From Pristionchus mayeri (Eukaryota > Nematoda > Chromadorea > Rhabditida > Neodiplogasteridae): a stretch of DNA of 64,000 bases. Below are positions 15,400 through 31,000 of this stretch, piece after piece. The DNA lies in assembly GCA_036245805.1 (NCBI GenBank), contig BTRK01000001.1, positions 31,878,758 to 31,942,757 of the forward strand. Reading direction: 5' to 3'. Positions within the stretch are counted from its first letter, which is position 1, and every line of letters begins with the position of its first letter. The position numbers were made by a program, and so were the translations under genes. Below the pieces are notes generated by a model, which saw only the letters and a program-made list of their open reading frames with translations, was not told the origin of the DNA and ran no database searches.

Positions 15400-18160
15400 C
15401 GGCAACTCATCGGCAACTCATCGGCAATCATCGGCAACTCATCGGCAACTCATCGGCAATCATCGGCAATCATCGGCAATCATCGGCAACTCATCGGCAA
15501 TCATCGGCAATCATCGGCAATCATCGGTAATCATCGGCAATCATCGGCAATCATCGGCAATCATCGGCAATCATCGGCAATCATCGGCAATCATCGGCAA
15601 TCATCGGCAACTCATCGGCAATCATCGGAAATCATCGGCAATCATCGGCAACTCATCGGCAATCATCGGCAATCATCGGCAACTCATCGGCAATCATCGG
15701 CAATCATCGGTAATCATCGGCAATCATCGGTAATCATCGGCAATCATCGGCAATCATCGGTAATCATCGGCAATCATCGGCAACTCATCGGCAATCATCG
15801 GCAATCATCGGCAACTCATCGGCAATCATCGGCAATCATCGGCAACTCATCGGCAATCATCGGCAATCATCGGCAATCATCGGCAATCATCGGCAATCAT
15901 CGGCAATCATCGGCAACTCATCGGCAATCATCGGCAACTCATCGGCAACTCATCGGCAATCATCGGCAATCATCGGCAATCATCGGCAACTCATCGGCAA
16001 TCATCGGCAATCATCGGCAATCATCGGTAATCATCGGCAATCATCGGCAATCATCGGCAATCATCGGCAATCATCGGCAATCATCGGCAATCATCGGCAA
16101 TCATCGGCAACTCATCGGCAATCATCGGCAATCATCGGCAATCATCGGCAATCATCGGCAATCATCGGCAACTCATCGGCAATCATCGGCAATCATCGGC
16201 AACTCATCGGCAATCATCGGCAATCATCGGCAACTCATCGGCAATCATCGGCAATCATCGGCAATCATCGGCAATCATCGGCAATCATCGGCAATCATCG
16301 GCAATCATCGGCAACCATCGGTAATCATCGGCAATCATCGGTAATCATCGGCAATCATCGGCAACTCATCGGCAATCATCGGCAATCATCGGCAACTCAT
16401 CGGCAACTCATCGGCAATCATCGGCAATCATCGGCAATCATCGGCAATCATCGGCAATCATCGGCAATCATCGGCAATCATCGGCAATCATCGGCAATCA
16501 TCGGCAACTCATCGGCAATCATCGGCAACTCATCGGCAACTCATCGGCAACTCATCGGCAATCATCGGCAACTCATCGGCAATCATCGGCAATCATCGGC
16601 AACTCATCGGCAACTCATCGGCAATCATCGGCAACTCATCGGCAACTCATCGGCAATCATCGGCAACTCATCGGCAATCATCGGCAATCATCGGCAATCA
16701 TCGGCAACTCATCGGCAATCATCGGCAATCATCGGCAATCATCGGCAATCATCGGCAATCATCGGCAATCATCGGCAATCATCGGCAATCATCGGCAATC
16801 ATCGGCAATCATCGGCAATCATCGGCAATCATCGGCAACTCATCGGCAATCATCGGCAATCATCGGCAACTCATCGGCAATCATCGGCAATCATCGGCAA
16901 TCATCGGTAATCATCGGCAATCATCGGCAATCATCGGCAATCATCGGCAATCATCGGCAATCATCGGCAATCATCGGCAATCATCGGCAACTCATCGGCA
17001 ATCATCGGAAATCATCGGCAATCATCGGCAACTCATCGGCAATCATCGGCAATCATCGGCAACTCATCGGCAATCATCGGCAATCATCGGTAATCATCGG
17101 CAATCATCGGTAATCATCGGCAATCATCGGCAATCATCGGTAATCATCGGCAATCATCGGCAACTCATCGGCAATCATCGGCAATCATCGGCAACTCATC
17201 GGCAATCATCGGCAATCATCGGCAACTCATCGGCAATCATCGGCAATCATCGGCAATCATCGGCAATCATCGGCAATCATCGGCAATCATCGGCAACTCA
17301 TCGGCAATCATCGGCAACTCATCGGCAACTCATCGGCAATCATCGGCAATCATCGGCAATCATCGGCAACTCATCGGCAATCATCGGCAATCATCGGCAA
17401 TCATCGGTAATCATCGGCAATCATCGGCAATCATCGGCAATCATCGGCAATCATCGGCAATCATCGGCAATCATCGGCAATCATCGGCAACTCATCGGCA
17501 ATCATCGGCAATCATCGGCAATCATCGGCAATCATCGGCAATCATCGGCAACTCATCGGCAATCATCGGCAATCATCGGCAACTCATCGGCAATCATCGG
17601 CAATCATCGGCAACTCATCGGCAATCATCGGCAATCATCGGCAATCATCGGCAATCATCGGCAATCATCGGCAATCATAGGCAATCATCGGCAACCATCG
17701 GTAATCATCGGCAATCATCGGTAATCATCGGCAATCATCGGCAACTCATCGGCAATCATCGGCAATCATCGGCAACTCATCGGCAACTCATCGGCAATCA
17801 TCGGCAATCATCGGCAATCATCGGCAATCATCGGCAATCATCGGCAATCATCGGCAATCATCGGCAATCATCGGCAATCATCGGCAACTCATCGGCAATC
17901 ATCGGCAACTCATCGGCAACTCATCGGCAACTCATCGGCAATCATCGGCAACTCATCGGCAATCATCGGCAATCATCGGCAACTCATCGGCAACTCATCG
18001 GCAATCATCGGCAACTCATCGGCAACTCATCGGCAATCATCGGCAACTCATCGGCAATCATCGGCAATCATCGGCAATCATCGGCAACTCATCGGCAATC
18101 ATCGGCAATCATCGGCAATCATCGGCAATCATCGGCAATCATCGGCAATCATCGGCAATC
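15400..18160. repeat. Tandem higher-order dimer, 1,380-bp period
   Basis: Unit order at 15,481 onward repeats at 16,861 onward, base for base over most of its length. Paired markers are AAATCATCGG near 15,629/17,009 and CAACCATCGG near 16,312/17,692. A private CAATCATAGG unit near 17,681 has no partner in the first copy, so it arose after the duplication. Copy ends are approximate. Confidence 0.85.
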
Positions 18161-19499
18161 ATCGGCAATCATCGGCAATCATCGGCAATCATCGGCAATC
18201 ATCGGCAATCATCGGCAACTCATCGGCAATCCTCGGCAATCATCGGTAATCATCGGCAATCATCGGTAATCATCGGCAATCATCGGCAATCATCGGCAAT
18301 CATCGGCAATCATCGGCAATCATCGGCAATTATCGGCAACTCATCGGCAACTCATCGGCAAACATCGGCAATCATCGGCAATCATCGGCAATCATCGGCA
18401 ATCATCGGCAATCATCGGCAATCATCGGCAATCATCGGCAACTCATCGGCAATCCTCGGCAATCATCGGTAATCATCGGCAATCATCGGTAATCATCGGC
18501 AATCATCGGCAATCATCGGCAATCATCGGCAATCATCGGCAATCATCGGCAATTATCGGCAACTCATCGGCAACTCATCGGCAATCATCGGCAATCATCG
18601 GCAATCATCGGCAATCATCGGTAATCATCGGCAATCATCGGCAATCATCGGCAATCATCGGTAATCATCGGCAATCATCGGCAAGCATCGGCAATCATCG
18701 GCAACTCATCGGCAATCATCGGCAATCATCGGCAATCATCGGCAACTCATCGGCAATCATCGGCAATCATCGGCAACTCATCGGCAATCATCGGCAACTC
18801 ATCGGCAACTCATCGGCAATCATCGGCAACTCATCGGCAATCATCGGCAATCATCGGCAATCATCGGCAACTCATCGGCAATCATCGGCAATCATCGGCA
18901 ATCATCGGCAATCATCGGCAATCATCGGCAATCATCGGCAATCATCGGCAATCATCGGCAATCATCGGCAATCATCGGCAATCATCGGCAACTCATCGGC
19001 AATCATCGGCAACTCATCGGCAATCATCGGCAACTCATCGGCAACTCATCGGCAATCATCGGCAACTCATCGGCAATCATCGGAAATCATCGGCAATCAT
19101 CGGCAACTCATCGGCAATCATCGGCAACTCATCGGCAATCATCGGCAATCATCGGCAATCATCGGCAATCATCGGCAACTCATCGGCAATCATCGGCAAT
19201 CATCGGCAATCATCGGCAACTCATCGGCAATCCTCGGCAATCATCGGTAATCATCGGCAATCATCGGTAATCATCGGCAATCATCGGCAATCATCGGCAA
19301 TCATCGGCAATCATCGGCAATCATCGGCAATCATCGGCAATCATCGGCAATCATCGGCAATCATCGGCAATCATCGGCAATCATCGGCAACTCATCGGCA
19401 ATCATCGGCAACTCATCGGCAATCATCGGCAATCATCGGCAATCATCGGCAATCATCGGCAATCATCGGCAATCATCGGCAACTCATCGGCAATCATCG

Positions 19500-20900
19500 G
19501 CAACTCATCGGCAACTCATCGGCAATCATCGGCAATCATCGGCAATCATCGGCAACTCATCGGCAATCATCGGCAATCATCGGCAATCATCGGTAATCAT
19601 CGGCAATCATCGGCAATCATCGGCAATCATCGGCAATCATCGGCAATCATCGGCAATCATCGGCAATCATCGGCAACTCATCGGCAATCATCGGCAATCA
19701 TCGGCAATCATCGGCAATCATCGGCAATCATCGGCAACTCATCGGCAATCATCGGCAATCATCGGCAACTCATCGGCAATCATCGGCAATCATCGGCAAC
19801 TCATCGGCAATCATCGGCAATCATCGGCAATCATCGGCAATCATCGGCAATCATCGGCAATCATCGGCAATCATCGGCAACCATCGGTAATCATCGGCAA
19901 TCATCGGTAATCATCGGCAATCATCGGCAACTCATCGGCAATCATCGGCAATCATCGGCAACTCATCGGCAACTCATCGGCAATCATCGGCAATCATCGG
20001 CAATCATCGGCAATCATCGGCAATCATCGGCAATCATCGGCAATCATCGGCAATCATCGGCAATCATCGGCAACTCATCGGCAATCATCGGCAACTCATC
20101 GGCAACTCATCGGCAACTCATCGGCAATCATCGGCAACTCATCGGCAATCATCGGCAATCATCGGCAACTCATCGGCAACTCATCGGCAATCATCGGCAA
20201 CTCATCGGCAACTCATCGGCAATCATCGGCAACTCATCGGCAATCATCGGCAATCATCGGCAATCATCGGCAACTCATCGGCAATCATCGGCAATCATCG
20301 GCAATCATCGGCAATCATCGGCAATCATCGGCAATCATCGGCAATCATCGGCAATCATCGGCAATCATCGGCAATCATCGGCAATCATCGGCAATCATCG
20401 GCAACTCATCGGCAATCCTCGGCAATCATCGGTAATCATCGGCAATCATCGGTAATCATCGGCAATCATCGGCAATCATCGGCAATCATCGGCAATCATC
20501 GGCAATCATCGGCAATTATCGGCAACTCATCGGCAACTCATCGGCAAACATCGGCAATCATCGGCAATCATCGGCAATCATCGGCAATCATCGGCAATCA
20601 TCGGCAATCATCGGCAATCATCGGCAACTCATCGGCAATCCTCGGCAATCATCGGTAATCATCGGCAATCATCGGTAATCATCGGCAATCATCGGCAATC
20701 ATCGGCAATCATCGGCAATCATCGGCAATCATCGGCAATTATCGGCAACTCATCGGCAACTCATCGGCAATCATCGGCAATCATCGGCAATCATCGGCAA
20801 TCATCGGTAATCATCGGCAATCATCGGCAATCATCGGCAATCATCGGTAATCATCGGCAATCATCGGCAAGCATCGGCAATCATCGGCAACTCATCGGCA
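19500..20900. repeat. Third copy of the 17.3-18.7 kb satellite block
   Basis: The markers CAACCATCGG (19,878), CAATCCTCGG and the single CAAGCATCGG (20,868) lie exactly 2,186 bp after their partners at 17,692 and 18,682. The unit order between them agrees. The block is therefore a further duplication that took in part of the 1,380-bp dimer plus downstream units. Confidence 0.8.
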
Positions 20901-22199
20901 ATCATCGGCAATCATCGGCAATCATCGGCAACTCATCGGCAATCATCGGCAATCATCGGCAATCATCGGCAATCATCGGCAATCATCGGCAATCATCGGC
21001 AATCATCGGCAATCATCGGCAATCATCGGCAATCATCGGCAATCATCGGCAACTCATCGGCAATCATCGGCAACTCATCGGCAATCATCGGCAACTCATC
21101 GGCAACTCATCGGCAATCATCGGCAACTCATCGGCAATCATCGGAAATCATCGGCAATCATCGGCAACTCATCGGCAATCATCGGCAACTCATCGGCAAT
21201 CATCGGCAATCATCGGCAACTCATCGGCAATCATCGGCAATCATCGGCAATCATCGGCAATCATCGGCAATCATCGGCAACTCATCGGCAATCATCGGCA
21301 ATCATCGGCAACTCATCGGCAACTCATCGGCAATCATCGGCAATCATCGGCAACTCATCGGCAATCATCGGCAATCATCGGCAACTCATCGGCAACTCAT
21401 CGGCAATCATCGGCAATCATCGGCAACTCATCGGCAATCATCGGCAATCATCGGCAACTCATCGGCAACTCATCGGCAATCATCGGCAATCATCGGCAAC
21501 TCATCGGCAACTCATCGGCAATCATCGGCAATCATCGGCAATCATCGGCAACTCATCGGCAATCATCGGCAATCATCGGCAACTCATCGGCAACTCATCG
21601 GCAACTCATCGGCAATCATCGGCAATCATCGGCAATCATCGGCAACTCATCGGCAATCATCGGCAATCATCGGCAATCATCGGCAACTCATCGGCAATCA
21701 TCGGCAACTCATCGGCAACTCATCGGCAATCATCGGCAACTCATCGGCAATCATCGGCAATCATCGGCAACTCATCGGCAACTCATCGGCAATCATCGGC
21801 AATCATCGGCAATCATCGGCAATCATCGGCAATCATCGGCAATCATCGGCAATCATCGGCAATCATCGGCAATCATCGGCAATCATCGGCAATCATCGGC
21901 AATCATCGGCAACTCATCGGCAATCATCGGCAATCATCGGCAACTCATCGGCAATCATCGGCAACTCATCGGCAACTCATCGGCAATCATCGGCAACTCA
22001 TCGGCAATCATCGGCAATCATCGGCAACTCATCGGCAACTCATCGGCAATCATCGGCAATCATCGGCAACTCATCGGCAACTCATCGGCAATCATCGGCA
22101 ATCATCGGCAACTCATCGGCAACTCATCGGCAATCATCGGCAACTCATCGGCAATCATCGGCAATCATCGGCAACTCATCGGCAACTCATCGGCAATCA

Positions 22200-24100
22200 T
22201 CGGCAATCATCGGCAATCATCGGCAATCATCGGTAATCATCGGCAATCATCGGTAATCATCGGCAATCATCGGCAATCATCGGTAATCATCGGTAATCAT
22301 CGGCAATCATCGGCAATCATCGGCAACTCATCGGCAACTCATCGGCAATCATCGGCAATCATCGGCAACTCATCGGCAATCATCGGCAACTCATCGGCAA
22401 TCATCGGCAATCATCGGCAATCATCGGCAATCATCGGTAATCATCGGCAATCATCGGTAATCATCGGTAATCATCGGCAATCATCGGCAATCATCGGCAA
22501 TCATCGGCAATCATCGGCAATCATCGGCAATCATCGGCAATCATCGGCAATCATCGGCAATCATCGGCAATCATCGGCAATCATCGGCAACTCATCGGCA
22601 ATCATCGGCAACTCATCGGCAACTCATCGGCAATCATCGGCAACTCATCGGCAATCATCGGAAATCATCGGCAATCATCGGCAACTCATCGGCAATCATC
22701 GGCAATCATCGGCAACTCATCGGCAACTCATCGGCAATCATCGGCAATCATCGGCAATCATCGGCAATTATCGGCAACTCATCGGCAATCATCGGCAACT
22801 CATCGGCAATCATCGGAAATCATCGGCAATCATCGGCAACTCATCGGCAATCATCGGCAATCATCGGCAACTCATCGGCAACTCATCGGCAATCATCGGC
22901 AATCATCGGCAATCATCGGCAACTCATCGGCAATCATCGGCAATCATCGGCAACTCATCGGCAACTCATCGGCAACTCATCGGCAACTCATCGGCAATCA
23001 TCGGCAATCATCGGCAACTCATCGGCAACTCATCGGCAATCATCGGCAATCATCGGCAATCATCGGCAATCATCGGCAATCATCGGCAATCATCGGCAAT
23101 CATCGGCAATCATCGGCAATCATCGGCAATCATCGGCAATCATCGGCAATCATCGGCAATCATCGGCAACTCATCGGCAATCATCGGCAATCATCGGCAA
23201 CTCATCGGCAATCATCGGCAACTCATCGGCAACTCATCGGCAATCATCGGCAACTCATCGGCAATCATCGGCAATCATCGGCAACTCATCGGCAACTCAT
23301 CGGCAATCATCGGCAATCATCGGCAACTCATCGGCAACTCATCGGCAATCATCGGCAATCATCGGCAACTCATCGGCAACTCATCGGCAATCATCGGCAA
23401 CTCATCGGCAATCATCGGCAATCATCGGCAACTCATCGGCAACTCATCGGCAATCATCGGCAATCATCGGCAATCATCGGCAATCATCGGTAATCATCGG
23501 CAATCATCGGTAATCATCGGCAATCATCGGCAATCATCGGTAATCATCGGTAATCATCGGCAATCATCGGCAATCATCGGCAACTCATCGGCAACTCATC
23601 GGCAATCATCGGCAATCATCGGCAACTCATCGGCAATCATCGGCAACTCATCGGCAATCATCGGCAATCATCGGCAATCATCGGCAATCATCGGTAATCA
23701 TCGGCAATCATCGGTAATCATCGGTAATCATCGGCAATCATCGGCAATCATCGGCAATCATCGGCAATCATCGGCAATCATCGGCAATCATCGGCAATCA
23801 TCGGCAATCATCGGCAATCATCGGCAACTCATCGGCAATCATCGGCAACTCATCGGCAACTCATCGGCAATCATCGGCAACTCATCGGCAATCATCGGAA
23901 ATCATCGGCAATCATCGGCAACTCATCGGCAATCATCGGCAATCATCGGCAACTCATCGGCAACTCATCGGCAATCATCGGCAATCATCGGCAATCATCG
24001 GCAATTATCGGCAACTCATCGGCAACTCATCGGCAAACATCGGCAATCATCGGCAATTATCGGCAACTCATCGGCAATCATCGGTAATCATCGGCAATCA
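22200..24100. repeat. Satellite dimer of about 1.24-1.26 kb
   Basis: A pattern of TAATCATCGG units starting near 22,234 recurs near 23,491 (offset 1,257). AAATCATCGG near 22,662 recurs near 23,899 (offset 1,237). The 20-bp change in offset is a two-unit length difference between copies. Confidence 0.75.
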
Positions 24101-24699
24101 TCGGCAATCATCGGCAATCATCGGCAATCATCGGCAACTCATCGGCAATCATCGGCAACTCATCGGCAACTCATCGGCAATCATCGGCAACTCATCGGCA
24201 ATCATCGGCAATCATCGGCAACTCATCGGCAATCATCGGCAATCATCGGCAACTCATCGGCAATCATCGGCAATCATCGGCAATCATCGGTAATCATCGG
24301 CAACTCATCGGCAATCATCGGCAATCATCGGCAATCATCGGTAATCATCGGCAACTCATCGGCAATCATCGGCAACTCATCGGCAACTCATCGGCAATCA
24401 TCGGCAATCATCGGCAACTCATCGGCAACTCATCGGCAATCATCGGCAATCATCGGCAACTCATCGGCAACTCATCGGCAATCATCGGCAATCATCGGCA
24501 ATCATCGGCAATCATCGGCAATCATCGGCAATCATCGGCAATCATCGGCAATCATCGGCAATCATCGGCAATCATCGGCAATCATCGGCAATCATCGGCA
24601 ACTCATCGGCAATCATCGGCAACTCATCGGCAACTCATCGGCAATCATCGGCAACTCATCGGCAATCATCGGAAATCATCGGCAATCATCGGCAACTCA

Positions 24700-26450
24700 T
24701 CGGCAATCATCGGCAATCATCGGCAACTCATCGGCAACTCATCGGCAATCATCGGCAACTCATCGGCAACTCATCGGCAACTCATCGGCAATCATCGGCA
24801 ACTCATCGGCAATCATCGGCAATCATCGGCAATCATCGGCAATCATCGGCAATCATCGGCAATCATCGGCAATTATCGGCAACTCATCGGCAACTCATCG
24901 GCAAACATCGGCAATCATCGGCAATTATCGGCAACTCATCGGCAATCATCGGTAATCATCGGCAATCATCGGCAATCATCGGCAATCATCGGCAATCATC
25001 GGCAACTCATCGGCAATCATCGGCAATCATCGGCAACTCATCGGCAACTCATCGGCAATCATCGGCAACTCATCGGCAATCATCGGCAATCATCGGCAAT
25101 CATCGGCAATCATAGGTAATCATCGGCAACTCATCGGCAATCATCGGCAATCATCGGCAATCATCGGCAACTCATCGGCAACTCATCGGCAATCATCGGC
25201 AACTCATCGGCAATCATCGGCAATCATCGGCAATCATCGGCAATCATCGGCAATCATCGGCAATCATCGGCAATCATCGGCAATTATCGGCAACTCATCG
25301 GCAACTCATCGGCAAACATCGGCAATCATCGGCAATCATCGGCAATCATCGGCAATCATCGGCAATCATCGGCAATCATCGGCAATCATCGGCAATCATC
25401 GGCAATCATCGGCAATCATCGGCAATCATCGGCAATCATCGGCAATCATCGGCAATCATCGGCAATCATCGGCAATCATCGGCAATCATCGGCAACTCAT
25501 CGGCAACTCATCGGCAATCATCGGCAATCATCGGCAATCATCGGCAATCATCGGCAATCATCGGCAATCATCGGCAATCATCGGCAATCATCGGCAATCA
25601 TCGGCAACTCATCGGCAACTCATCGGCAATCATCGGCAACTCATCGGCAACTCATCGGCAACTCATCGGCAATCATCGGCAACTCATCGGCAATCATCGG
25701 CAATCATCGGCAATCATCGGCAATCATCGGCAATCATCGGCAATTATCGGCAACTCATCGGCAACTCATCGGCAAACATCGGCAATCATCGGCAATTATC
25801 GGCAACTCATCGGCAATCATCGGTAATCATCGGCAATCATCGGCAATCATCGGCAATCATCGGCAATCATCGGCAACTCATCGGCAATCATCGGCAATCA
25901 TCGGCAACTCATCGGCAACTCATCGGCAATCATCGGCAACTCATCGGCAATCATCGGCAATCATCGGCAATCATCGGCAATCATAGGTAATCATCGGCAA
26001 CTCATCGGCAATCATCGGCAATCATCGGCAACTCATCGGCAACTCATCGGCAATCATCGGCAACTCATCGGCAATCATCGGCAATCATCGGCAATCATCG
26101 GCAATCATCGGCAATCATCGGCAATCATCGGCAATCATCGGCAATTATCGGCAACTCATCGGCAACTCATCGGCAAACATCGGCAATCATCGGCAATCAT
26201 CGGCAATCATCGGCAATCATCGGCAATCATCGGCAATCATCGGCAATCATCGGCAATCATCGGCAATCATCGGCAATCATCGGCAATCATCGGCAATCAT
26301 CGGCAATCATCGGCAATCATCGGCAATCATCGGCAATCATCGGCAATCATCGGCAATCATCGGCAACTCATCGGCAACTCATCGGCAATCATCGGCAATC
26401 ATCGGCAATCATCGGCAATCATCGGTAATCATCGGCAATCATCGGCAATC
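24700..26450. repeat. Satellite dimer, 871-bp period
   Basis: The rare pair CATAGG followed by TAATCATCGG occurs at 25,111 and 25,982. CAAACATCGG occurs at 24,902 and 25,773. Both pairs are 871 bp apart and the units between them agree. Copy ends are approximate. Confidence 0.8.
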
Positions 26451-27897
26451 ATCGGCAATCATCGGCAATCATCGGCAATCATCGGCAATCATCGGCAACT
26501 CATCGGCAATCATCGGCAATCATCGGCAACTCATCGGCAATCATCGGCAACTCATCGGCAACTCATCGGCAATCATCGGCAACTCATCGGCAACTCATCG
26601 GCAACTCATCGGCAATCATCGGCAACTCATCGGCAATCATCGGAAATCATCGGCAATCATCGGCAACTCATCGGCAATCATCGGCAATCATCGGCAACTC
26701 ATCGGCAACTCATCGGCAATCATCGGCAACTCATCGGCAATCATCGGCAATCATCGGCAATCATCGGCAATCATCGGTAATCATCGGCAATCATCGGCAA
26801 TCATCGGCAACTCATCGGCAACTCATCGGCAATCATCGGCAACTCATCGGCAATCATCGGCAATCATCGGCAATCATCGGCAATCATCGGTAATCATCGG
26901 CAACTCATCGGCAACTCATCGGCAATCATCGGCAACTCATCGGCAACTCATCGGCAATCATCGGCAATCATCGGCAACTCATCGGCAATCATCGGCAACT
27001 CATCGGCAATCATCGGAAATCATCGGCAATCATCGGCAACTCATCGGCAACTCATCGGCAATCATCGGCAATCATCGGTAATCATCGGCAATCATCGGCA
27101 ATCATCGGCAATCATCGGCAATCATCGGCAACTCATCGGCAATCATCGGCAATCATCGGCAATCATCGGCAATCATCGGCAATCATCGGCAATCATCGGC
27201 AATCATCGGCAATCATCGGCAATCATCGGCAACTCATCGGCAACTCATCGGCAATCATCGGCAATCATCGGCAATCATCGGCAATCATCGGCAATCATCG
27301 GCAATCATCGGCAATCATCGGCAATCATCGGCAATCATCGGCAACTCATCGGCAACTCATCGGCAATCATCGGCAATCATCGGCAATCATCGGCAATCAT
27401 CGGTAATCATCGGCAATCATCGGCAATCATCGGCAATCATCGGCAATCATCGGCAATCATCGGCAATCATCGGCAACTCATCGGCAATCATCGGCAATCA
27501 TCGGCAATCATCGGCAACTCATCGGCAATCATCGGCAATCATCGGCAACTCATCGGCAATCATCGGCAATCATCGGTAATCATCGGCAATCATCGGCAAT
27601 CATCGGCAATCATCGGCAATCATCGGCAATCATCGGCAATCATCGGCAACTCATCGGCAATCATCGGCAATCATCGGCAACTCATCGGCAATCATCGGCA
27701 ACTCATCGGCAACTCATCGGCAATCATCGGCAACTCATCGGCAACTCATCGGCAACTCATCGGCAACTCATCGGCAATCATCGGCAATCATCGGCAACTC
27801 ATCGGCAATCATCGGAAATCATCGGCAATCATCGGCAACTCATCGGCAATCATCGGCAACTCATCGGCAATCATCGGAAATCATCGGCAATCATCGG

Positions 27898-28065
27898 CAA
27901 CTCATCGGCAATCATCGGCAACTCATCGGCAATCATCGGCAACTCATCGGCAATCATCGGCAACTCATCGGCAATCATCGGCAACTCATCGGCAATCATC
28001 GGCAACTCATCGGCAATCATCGGCAACTCATCGGCAATCATCGGCAACTCATCGGCAATCATCGG
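27898..28065. repeat. Strictly alternating 11+10-bp (21-bp) sub-array
   Basis: Eleven-mers start at 27,898, 27,919, 27,940, 27,961, 27,982, 28,003, 28,024 and 28,045, each followed by one 10-mer, giving eight perfect 21-bp dimers. Because 21 is a multiple of three, this is the only stretch where the minus strand stays open (a MIADELP heptapeptide repeat). That frame is a consequence of the spacing and not evidence of a gene. Confidence 0.9.
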
Positions 28066-31000
28066 AAATCATCGGCAATCATCGGCAACTCATCGGCAAT
28101 CATCGGCAACTCATCGGCAACTCATCGGCAATCATCGGCAATCATCGGCAATCATCGGCAACTCATCGGCAATCATCGGCAATCATCGGCAATCATCGGC
28201 AATCATCGGCAATCATCGGCAATCATCGGCAATCATCGGCAATCATCGGCAATCATCGGCAATCATCGGCAATCATCGGCAATCATCGGCAATCATCGGC
28301 AATCATCGGCAACTCATCGGCAATCATCGGCAATCATCGGCAATCATCGGCAATCATCGGCAATCATCGGCAACTCATCGGCAATCATCGGCAATCATCG
28401 GCAATCATCGGCAACTCATCGGCAATCATCGGCAATCATCGGCAATCATCGGCAATCATCGGCAATCATCGGCAATCATCGGCAATCATCGGCAATCATC
28501 GGCAATCATCGGCAATCATCGGCAATCATCGGCAATCATCGGCAATCATCGGCAATCATCGGCAACTCATCGGCAATCATCGGCAATCATCGGCAATCAT
28601 CGGCAATCATCGGCAATCATCGGCAATCATCGGCAATCATCGGCAACTCATCGGCAATCATCGGCAATCATCGGCAATCATCGGCAATCATCGGCAATCA
28701 TCGGCAATCATCGGCAATCATCGGCAATCATCGGCAATCATCGGCAACTCATCGGCAACTCATCGGCAATCATCGGCAATCATCGGCAATCATCGGCAAT
28801 CATCGGCAATCATCGGCAATCATCGGCAATCATCGGCAATCATCGGCAATCATCGGCAACTCATCGGCAACTCATCGGCAATCATCGGCAATCATCGGCA
28901 ATCATCGGCAATCATCGGTAATCATCGGCAATCATCGGCAATCATCGGCAATCATCGGCAATCATCGGCAATCATCGGCAATCATCGGCAACTCATCGGC
29001 AATCATCGGCAATCATCGGCAATCATCGGCAACTCATCGGCAATCATCGGCAATCATCGGCAACTCATCGGCAATCATCGGCAATCATCGGCAACTCATC
29101 GGCAACTCATCGGCAACTCATCGGCAATCATCGGCAACTCATCGGCAATCATCGGAAATCATCGGCAATCATCGGCAACTCATCGGCAATCATCGGCAAC
29201 TCATCGGCAATCATCGGAAATCATCGGCAATCATCGGCAACTCATCGGCAATCATCGGCAACTCATCGGCAATCATCGGCAACTCATCGGCAACTCATCG
29301 GCAATCATCGGCAATCATCGGCAATCATCGGCAATCATCGGTAATCATCGGCAATCATCGGTAATCATCGGCAATCATCGGCAATCATCGGCAACTCATC
29401 GGCAATCATCGGAAATCATCGGCAATCATCGGCAACTCATCGGCAATCATCGGAAATCATCGGCAATCATCGGCAACTCATCGGCAATCATCGGCAACTC
29501 ATCGGCAACTCATCGGCAATCATCGGCAATCATCGGCAATCATCGGCAATCATCGGTAATCATCGGCAATCATCGGTAATCATCGGCAATCATCGGCAAT
29601 CATCGGCAATCATCGGTAATCATCGGCAATCATCGGCAATCATCGGCAATCATCGGCAATCATCGGCAATCATCGGCAATCATCGGCAATCATCGGCAAT
29701 CATCGGCAACTCATCGGCAATCATCGGCAACTCATCGGCAACTCATCGGCAACTCATCGGCAATCATCGGCAACTCATCGGCAATCATCGGCAACTCATC
29801 GGCAATCATCGGCAACTCATCGGCAATCATCGGAAATCATCGGCAATCATCGGAAATCATCGGCAATCATCGGCAACTCATCGGCAACTCATCGGCAATC
29901 ATCGGCAATCATCGGCAATCATCGGCAATCATCGGTAATCATCGGCAATCATCGGTAATCATCGGCAATCATCGGCAATCATCGGCAATCATCGGCAATC
30001 ATCGGCAACTCATCGGCAATCATCGGCAATCATCGGCAATCATCGGCAACTCATCGGCAACTCATCGGCAACTCATCGGCAATCATCGGCAACTCATCGG
30101 CAATCATCGGAAATCATCGGCAATCATCGGCAACTCATCGGCAATCATCGGCAACTCATCGGCAATCATCGGAAATCATCGGCAATCATCGGCAACTCAT
30201 CGGCAATCATCGGCAACTCATCGGCAATCATCGGCAACTCATCGGCAACTCATCGGCAATCATCGGCAATCATCGGCAATCATCGGCAATCATCGGTAAT
30301 CATCGGCAATCATCGGTAATCATCGGCAATCATCGGCAATCATCGGCAACTCATCGGCAATCATCGGAAATCATCGGCAATCATCGGCAACTCATCGGCA
30401 ATCATCGGCAACTCATCGGCAATCATCGGAAATCATCGGCAATCATCGGCAACTCATCGGCAATCATCGGCAACTCATCGGCAACTCATCGGCAATCATC
30501 GGCAATCATCGGCAATCATCGGCAATCATCGGCAATCATCGGCAATCATCGGTAATCATCGGCAATCATCGGTAATCATCGGCAATCATCGGCAATCATC
30601 GGCAATCATCGGTAATCATCGGCAATCATCGGCAATCATCGGCAATCATCGGCAATCATCGGCAATCATCGGAAATCATCGGCAATCATCGGCAACTCAT
30701 CGGCAATCATCGGCAACTCATCGGCAACTCATCGGCAACTCATCGGCAATCATCGGCAACTCATCGGCAATCATCGGCAACTCATCGGCAATCATCGGCA
30801 ATCATCGGCAATCATCGGCAACTCATCGGCAATCATCGGCAATCATCGGCAACTCATCGGCAATCATCGGCAATCATCGGCAACTCATCGGCAACTCATC
30901 GGCAACTCATCGGCAATCATCGGCAACTCATCGGCAACTCATCGGCAACTCATCGGCAATCATCGGCAACTCATCGGCAATCATCGGCAACTCATCGGCA

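Noticed and set aside
27871..28062. Minus-strand 63-codon frame of a repeated heptapeptide
   Set aside because: It exists only because 11- and 10-mers alternate strictly here (21 bp). The minus strand of the ordinary array hits TGA every 30 bp.
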